From: DASYQD01 sp036005845
Lineage (GTDB): Bacteria > Acidobacteriota > Thermoanaerobaculia > Multivoradales > JAIOJS01
Assembly: GCA_036005845.1 (NCBI GenBank)
Contig: DASYQD010000117.1
Span: forward strand, 62,001 to 126,000
Length of the DNA stretch: 64,000 bases
Reading direction: 5' to 3'
The notes under the pieces were generated by a model. The model was not told the DNA's origin. It saw only the letters and a program-made list of their open reading frames with translations, and searched no databases. Both the position numbers and the translations under genes were made by a program. This document shows, piece after piece, positions 59,573-64,000 of the stretch (position 1 is its first letter; each line of letters begins with the position of its first letter).

Positions 59573-60035
59573 ATGCAACAGCCAAATGTCGGTCTGAGAG
59601 CTCCGAGCCCAAGCCTAGTCCAGGAGCGTGCCACCGGCCATGAGGCCGGCCCATCAACTCGAACTGGAAGCGAGCAACTGACACCGAACCGGCGCACCGT
59701 GGAGGCTTACATGGACGGCTTCCGCCAGACGGATAGGAAGTTTATCCTGTCGTACCTAACCGAGGACGTCCGCTGGCTCGTTCCGGGCGTCTTCGACGTT
59801 CGTGGCAAGGAGGCCTTCGCGGCGCACATCGTCGACGAGGGGTTCACGGGCTCGCCTGAGATCACCGTCAGCCGTTCCGTCGAGGCCGGCGATGTCGGGG
59901 TCGCCGAGGGCTCGGGTGCGTGCACCGTGTACGGATGGCACGGTGATGAACCTGGTCTTCTGCGACGTCTTCGAGCTGCGTAGCGCGAAGATCTGCGCTC
60001 TGACCAGCTATTTGATAGAGACCAAGACGGCGTAA
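59573..60035 (+). pseudogene. SnoaL/NTF2-like gene with a one-base frameshift
   Basis: The frame starting in this region gives TVEAYMDGFRQTDRKFILSY, DVRWLVPGVFDVRGKEAFAA and VGVAEGS, the usual course of a SnoaL-like fold. It then runs out of phase. The next frame continues with DGTVMNLVFCDVFELRSAKI and ALTSYLIETK. Removing one G from the GGG at 59914-59916 joins the two as EGSVRAPCTDGTVMN. The first ~40 codons upstream of TVEAY look non-homologous, so the true start is unclear. It is either a recent pseudogene or a sequencing error. Confidence 0.72.
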
Positions 60036-60064
60036 GCAGCTGGGTTGCTTCGAGGCCATCGACG

Positions 60065-61441
60065 TTGAGATCTCTTGCGATTCGCTGTTGCGTATTCGTC
60101 GGGCTGGTTCTCGGAGCTCCCACCGCGCACGCCGACACGCGGCCGCCGGTCGACATTCCCGGCCTGCGCGCGGCGCAGGCGCAGGACGCTGCGATCGTTG
60201 CCATCGATGGCCAGATCCGGCGCGGGGAGTGGCGAGCCGCCCGCGACGGTGCCGCCGCGCTGCTCGAGGAGTCGAAGCGCGTCTTCCACGGCGCCCTGCA
60301 GCGCGCGCTGGTGCGCTTGGCGCTGCTGGAGGCGAAGTTGAGCGACGACGAAGAGGCGCTCGAGCACTGGCAGGCGTTGCAGGCGATGGCAGGCACGTCG
60401 CTGGCGGAGCCGTTGTATCCGTTCTTCGGAGCTGCCGCCGAGAAGCTGAAGACGCAGCCGACGCGCGCATGGGACGAAGTCCCCGCCGGCGTCGAGAGCC
60501 TCAGCGGTCTGCCCGGCCTGGTTCCTCCCCGTCGCGCGGGCGGCGACGTTGCGCATTCTGATGCGGGTTGCGCGGGTGCGCGCGGTCCGCTGTGGGCTCG
60601 CTTCCAAGCCGTCATCGATGCGCAGGGTCGCATGCGGCAGCCCACGATCTCGGGGCCTTCGGTCTGCTTCGATTTCGAAGTGCTCAGCACGATGCGCGGC
60701 TGGCGCTTCGAGGCGGCGCGACGCAATGGCGTGGCGGTGGCGGCGATGTACGCGGAGACGATCCACCCACCTGCGAAGCGGACCTGGAAGGACGTCGCGA
60801 CGAGCGGCCCAGGCGTGGCTGACGCCGTTCACCTTCTCGAAGACGGCAAGCTCGCGGCCGCGGAGGCGCAGATCGAGCGGCAGTGGAACGCGGCGCTCGA
60901 CGGCGGCTCGCCGTCGCGACCGCCGACGGTGACCTGGATGGCTTTGCGCGCGCTCGCGCTCGCCGCACACGACGACGCCGAGTCCGAGCGGCGTGCGAGC
61001 TGTCTCTGGGAAGCGGCGCAAGGCGAGGAGCCCGCTTTCTACGACCTCGACCTCGCGGCATTCGGCAAGGCGGGGGAGCGCCTCGCTCCGCACCGCTACG
61101 GCGAGGTGCGCTCGGCGACGCACCCTGATCCCGCCGCCGGCGAGCGGATGGAGCGGCCGCAGCTGATTCGCGAGACACGGCGCGTGCCTCGCGCGCGCCT
61201 GCCGGCAGCGTCCTACGGCGCCGACCGCGTCTTCATCGAAGGGACCGTCGACGCCGAGGGGTCGATTCGCGAGCCGATCCTCATCGACCGCTCGGCGGCC
61301 ATGCACGGGCTCGACCTCGAAGCGCTCGATGCCGTTTGCGGCTGGCGCTTCCACCCGGCAACCGTGGATGGCAAACCGGTTGCGGTGCTGTACGTGCTCG
61401 GTCTCGACGTCGGCGCGGGCGGCGCTCGGCCGTCGAGCTGA
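60065..61441 (+). CDS. Secreted protein with two TonB-C-like domains
   Basis: The protein is 458 residues from a TTG start that places a signal peptide (ending PTAHA) at the N terminus. A helical region of about 120 residues follows. The first beta-domain is FQAVIDAQGRMRQPTISGPS ... GWRFEAARRNG; the second, at the C terminus, is FIEGTVDAEGSIREPILID ... CGWRFHPATVDGKPV. Both match the TonB C-terminal pattern of a strand, a conserved small-residue loop and WRFxPA. There is no N-terminal anchor with a Pro-rich spacer as in true TonB, so energy transduction is unlikely. It may be a periplasmic or secreted binding protein. Confidence 0.7.
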   Translation: MRSLAIRCCVFVGLVLGAPTAHADTRPPVDIPGLRAAQAQDAAIVAIDGQIRRGEWRAARDGAAALLEESKRVFHGALQRALVRLALLEAKLSDDEEALEHWQALQAMAGTSLAEPLYPFFGAAAEKLKTQPTRAWDEVPAGVESLSGLPGLVPPRRAGGDVAHSDAGCAGARGPLWARFQAVIDAQGRMRQPTISGPSVCFDFEVLSTMRGWRFEAARRNGVAVAAMYAETIHPPAKRTWKDVATSGPGVADAVHLLEDGKLAAAEAQIERQWNAALDGGSPSRPPTVTWMALRALALAAHDDAESERRASCLWEAAQGEEPAFYDLDLAAFGKAGERLAPHRYGEVRSATHPDPAAGERMERPQLIRETRRVPRARLPAASYGADRVFIEGTVDAEGSIREPILIDRSAAMHGLDLEALDAVCGWRFHPATVDGKPVAVLYVLGLDVGAGGARPSS

Positions 61442-61558
61442 GCCGCTCGAGCGTCGGCTTCGCGCCTACCGAGACTGACGGCGCTTATTCCGGGCCATCC
61501 GATATAGAGTGCGCGCACAACCCGTAGCTTCACTCTTTCGGTCGCCGGGAGGCACCTC

Positions 61559-64000
61559 ATGCTGAGCGTCTTGTCGTCGGTGAGTCCGGAATCCGTCTGC
61601 CGTCAGCTGCGCCGCACGCTCATCATCGCGGCGATCCTGGCCGTACCGCTGCTGGGCGCCTCGCGCGCCTTCGCGCAAGTGGACGTGACGGCGACGGGCG
61701 GCACGCTCAACGCCTCCTACACCACGCTCGGCGGGGCGTTCACGGCGATCAACGCCGGCACCCACACCGGCACGATCACCATCGGCATCAGCGGCAACAC
61801 CACCGAGGCGGCGCCGGCGGTGCTCAACGCCAGCGGCTCGGGGGCGGCGAGCTACACCACGATCGGCATCAGCCCGACGGGGGGCGCCGCGCGCAGCATC
61901 TCGGGCGCCATCGCTGCCGGCTCACCGCTGATCGACTTCAACGGCGCCGACAACGTCACCATCGACGGCCTCAACAGCGGCGGCAACTCGCTGACGATTG
62001 CCAACACCACGGTCTCCGCCACCTCGGGCACGGCGACGATCCGCTTCATCGGCGGCGCCACCAGCAACACGATCACCAACTCGAACATCCAGGGCTCGGG
62101 GACGATGTCGGTCGCCACCAACGGCGCCACCATCTTTTTCAGCACCGACGCGGTGACCGCCAACGGCAACGACAACAACACCATCTCGAACAACAACATC
62201 GGGCCGGCCGGCGCCAACCTGCCGACGAAGGCCATCCTGGGCAACGGCTCGACGACCACGACCGCCATCGGCAACAGCGGCATCGTCATCAACAACAACA
62301 ACATCTTCGACTACTTCGGCGCCGCAGTGACCAGCTCGGGCATCGCCACCAACGGCGGCTGCAACACCTGGTCGATCACCAACAACCGCTTCTACCAGAC
62401 GGGGACGCGGACCTGGACGACGGGCTCGCTCCACGTGGGTATCGACATCCGGCCCGCCACGGCCACCTCGGGCGCACAGGGCTTCACCATCACCGGCAAC
62501 ACCGTCGGCTTCGCCTCCAACACCCAGACCGGCACCTACACGCTGACGGGGGCCGGCACCGGCGCCAAGTTCATCGGCATCCTGTTCAACGGCATCGTGG
62601 CCGGCACCACCACGACGGTGAGCAACAACACCGTGGCGGCGGTCAGCATGACGGGTGTCACCGGCTTCGGGACGACGACCGCCAGCCCGTTCACGGGGAT
62701 CTTGTTCCAGGAAGGCAACGGCATCACCAACGGCAACACCATCGGCAGCCAGTCCGCTACGGGCTCGCTGACCTTCTCGACGACCACCACCTCGGCCACC
62801 GACGTCTACGGTATTCACAACTTCAGCTCGAATGCCTGGACGTCGAACAACAACAACATCGGCGGTATCTCGGTCACCAACCTCGGAGCGTCCGGTACCT
62901 TCCTGCTCATGGGCATGCGGGCGTTCACCGGCACGACGGTGACCTGGACGGCGACGGGCAACAACGTCGGCGGTACCGTGGCGAGCTCGATCCAGCTCAA
63001 CGCGACCGGGACGGCGTCGCAGGTCGAGGGCATGTTCAGCAGCAACGCGCCGACGGTGCTGACCTCGAACGTCATCCGCAACATGACGACCAACATCGGC
63101 ACCGGCACGACGACGACGGCGTCGATGATCGGCATCGGCCTCACCTCGACGACGCCGAATCACACCCTGTCGCAGAACAGCATCTTCAACCTCAGCAACA
63201 GCAACGCCGCGGCGGCCTCGGTGGTCACCGGCATCCAGTTCACCGGCGCCACCGCCAACGTCGTGCAGCGCAACCTGATCCACAGCCTGACCGTGGCGAC
63301 CAACAGCGCCACGGCCGAGGTCAACGGCATCCGCGTTGGCGGCGGCACGACTGTCTATCGCAACAACATGATCGCGCTCGGCGCCGGCATCGGCAACGCC
63401 ATCGGTGCCGCTGCCACCAACGCCGGCACCACCGGCATCAACGGCATCAACGAAGCGCTGGGCACCAACAGCTTCTTCCACAACAGCGTCTACATCGGCG
63501 GCGCACCCACGGCGGGCACTGGCGCGTCGTACGCCTTCAACGGCACGCAGACGGCGGTCACTCGCAGCTTCCGCGACAACGTCTTCCAGAACGCCCGCAG
63601 CAATGCCGGCGCGACGGGGAAGAACTACGCGATCAAGATCAACGGCACGGCGGCGAACCCGGCCGGCCTGACGATCAACAACAACGTCTACTTCGCCAAC
63701 GGCAGCGGCGGCACGTTCGGGTTCTTCAACTCCCTCGACGTCGCCAACCTCGCCGCGTGGAAGACAGCGGTGGGCCAGGATGCGGCCAGCATCGAGGGCA
63801 ACCCGCAGTACAACGACCCCACCAACGCCACGCCTGATCTCCACATCCACCCCACCAATCCGACCGTCATCGAGGGCAACGGCTTCGACGTCGGGGTCGT
63901 CGACGACTTCGACGGCCAGACGCGCAGCGGCCTCACCCCGGTCGACATCGGCGCCGACGCCGGCAACTTCAACGGCGTCGACCTGGTGGCGCCGGTCATC
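61559..64000 (+). CDS. Large secreted right-handed beta-helix protein (3' truncated by window edge)
   Basis: The ATG has GGGAGG 6 bases upstream. The signal peptide is at residues 1-40 (ILAVPLLGASRAFAQ). The frame stays open for 814 codons to the window end. The protein is rich in Thr, Asn, Gly and Ser and shows parallel beta-helix rungs with stacked Asn: DNVTIDGLNSGGNSLTI, NTITNSNIQGSGTM, NTISNNNIGPAGAN and GIVINNNNIFDYFG. Near the edge comes PVDIGADAGNFNGVDLVAPV, a typical sequence before Ig-like domains or a sorting domain. The likely role is a surface or released adhesin or carbohydrate-binding protein. Confidence 0.8.
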   Translation, partial: MLSVLSSVSPESVCRQLRRTLIIAAILAVPLLGASRAFAQVDVTATGGTLNASYTTLGGAFTAINAGTHTGTITIGISGNTTEAAPAVLNASGSGAASYTTIGISPTGGAARSISGAIAAGSPLIDFNGADNVTIDGLNSGGNSLTIANTTVSATSGTATIRFIGGATSNTITNSNIQGSGTMSVATNGATIFFSTDAVTANGNDNNTISNNNIGPAGANLPTKAILGNGSTTTTAIGNSGIVINNNNIFDYFGAAVTSSGIATNGGCNTWSITNNRFYQTGTRTWTTGSLHVGIDIRPATATSGAQGFTITGNTVGFASNTQTGTYTLTGAGTGAKFIGILFNGIVAGTTTTVSNNTVAAVSMTGVTGFGTTTASPFTGILFQEGNGITNGNTIGSQSATGSLTFSTTTTSATDVYGIHNFSSNAWTSNNNNIGGISVTNLGASGTFLLMGMRAFTGTTVTWTATGNNVGGTVASSIQLNATGTASQVEGMFSSNAPTVLTSNVIRNMTTNIGTGTTTTASMIGIGLTSTTPNHTLSQNSIFNLSNSNAAAASVVTGIQFTGATANVVQRNLIHSLTVATNSATAEVNGIRVGGGTTVYRNNMIALGAGIGNAIGAAATNAGTTGINGINEALGTNSFFHNSVYIGGAPTAGTGASYAFNGTQTAVTRSFRDNVFQNARSNAGATGKNYAIKINGTAANPAGLTINNNVYFANGSGGTFGFFNSLDVANLAAWKTAVGQDAASIEGNPQYNDPTNATPDLHIHPTNPTVIEGNGFDVGVVDDFDGQTRSGLTPVDIGADAGNFNGVDLVAPVI

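Noticed and set aside
59476..59643. 55-codon frame with four cysteines after the desulfurase gene
   Set aside because: No ribosome site was found, and its end overlaps the start of the SnoaL-like remnant. It is too short to judge.
61922..63850. 642-codon minus-strand frame
   Set aside because: It is antisense to the beta-helix protein gene, which has a signal peptide and a good ribosome site.

Overview
The window comes from a high-GC bacterial chromosome (most of it looks close to 70% G+C, with codon third positions almost all G or C). The gene content suggests Acidobacteriota, perhaps a Thermoanaerobaculia-like lineage: M32 carboxypeptidase, futalosine-route MqnD, many secreted repeat proteins, secreted proteins ending in a GFExGNxxxW tail, and a PsrB/NrfD-type molybdoenzyme. 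This placement is inferred from gene content only. No tRNA, rRNA, CRISPR array or insertion sequence was seen.

Layout. 1-3.2 kb: the end of a membrane glycosyltransferase-like protein and a secreted tail-fibre-like S74 protein. 3.2-14.8 kb: one tightly packed forward operon, mostly with 4-nt stop/start overlaps. It holds an M32 carboxypeptidase, a GT2-GT4 fusion, a GT4, GtrA, a PLP sugar aminotransferase, a methyltransferase, a NeuD-like acetyltransferase, a FemAB-like protein, a WxcM/FdtA-like ketoisomerase, a GtrB-like GT2 and a beta-propeller protein. It reads as surface glycan assembly with synthesis of a 3-acylamino-3,6-dideoxyhexose. 14.8-24.9 kb: small secreted proteins; a reverse operon of methyltransferase, GT2, M20 deacylase and HutF; an ECF sigma/anti-sigma pair; and two convergent FG-GAP-type paralogues beside a secreted M12-type metalloprotease. 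25-27.7 kb: an aconitase-family enzyme and a probable subtilase remnant. 27.8-34.9 kb: a secreted protein with eight Cys-pair repeats, a GT2-methyltransferase fusion and a secreted BNR-type propeller.

34.9-50 kb: a TerB/DUF533-like protein, MoaA, a STAS protein, a rhodanese lipoprotein, a cytokinin-dehydrogenase-like flavoenzyme, MqnD, glycan enzymes, a sulfotransferase-like protein, cytidine deaminase, malate and isocitrate dehydrogenases and a membrane SpoIIE-type phosphatase. 50-55.3 kb: a VapBC-type toxin-antitoxin pair with a clear palindromic operator, then a two-gene molybdoenzyme complex (a fused 4x[4Fe-4S]-NrfD subunit and a catalytic subunit without a visible Tat signal).

55.3-60.0 kb: a stretch of visibly lower G+C with different codon use. 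It carries a compact three-gene unit (a four-TM membrane protein of unknown function, an unrecognised soluble protein and an IscS/DndA-like cysteine desulfurase), followed by a frameshifted SnoaL-like gene. This is the best candidate for an undescribed system here. 60-64 kb: a secreted protein with two TonB-C-like domains and the start of a large secreted beta-helix protein that runs off the window.
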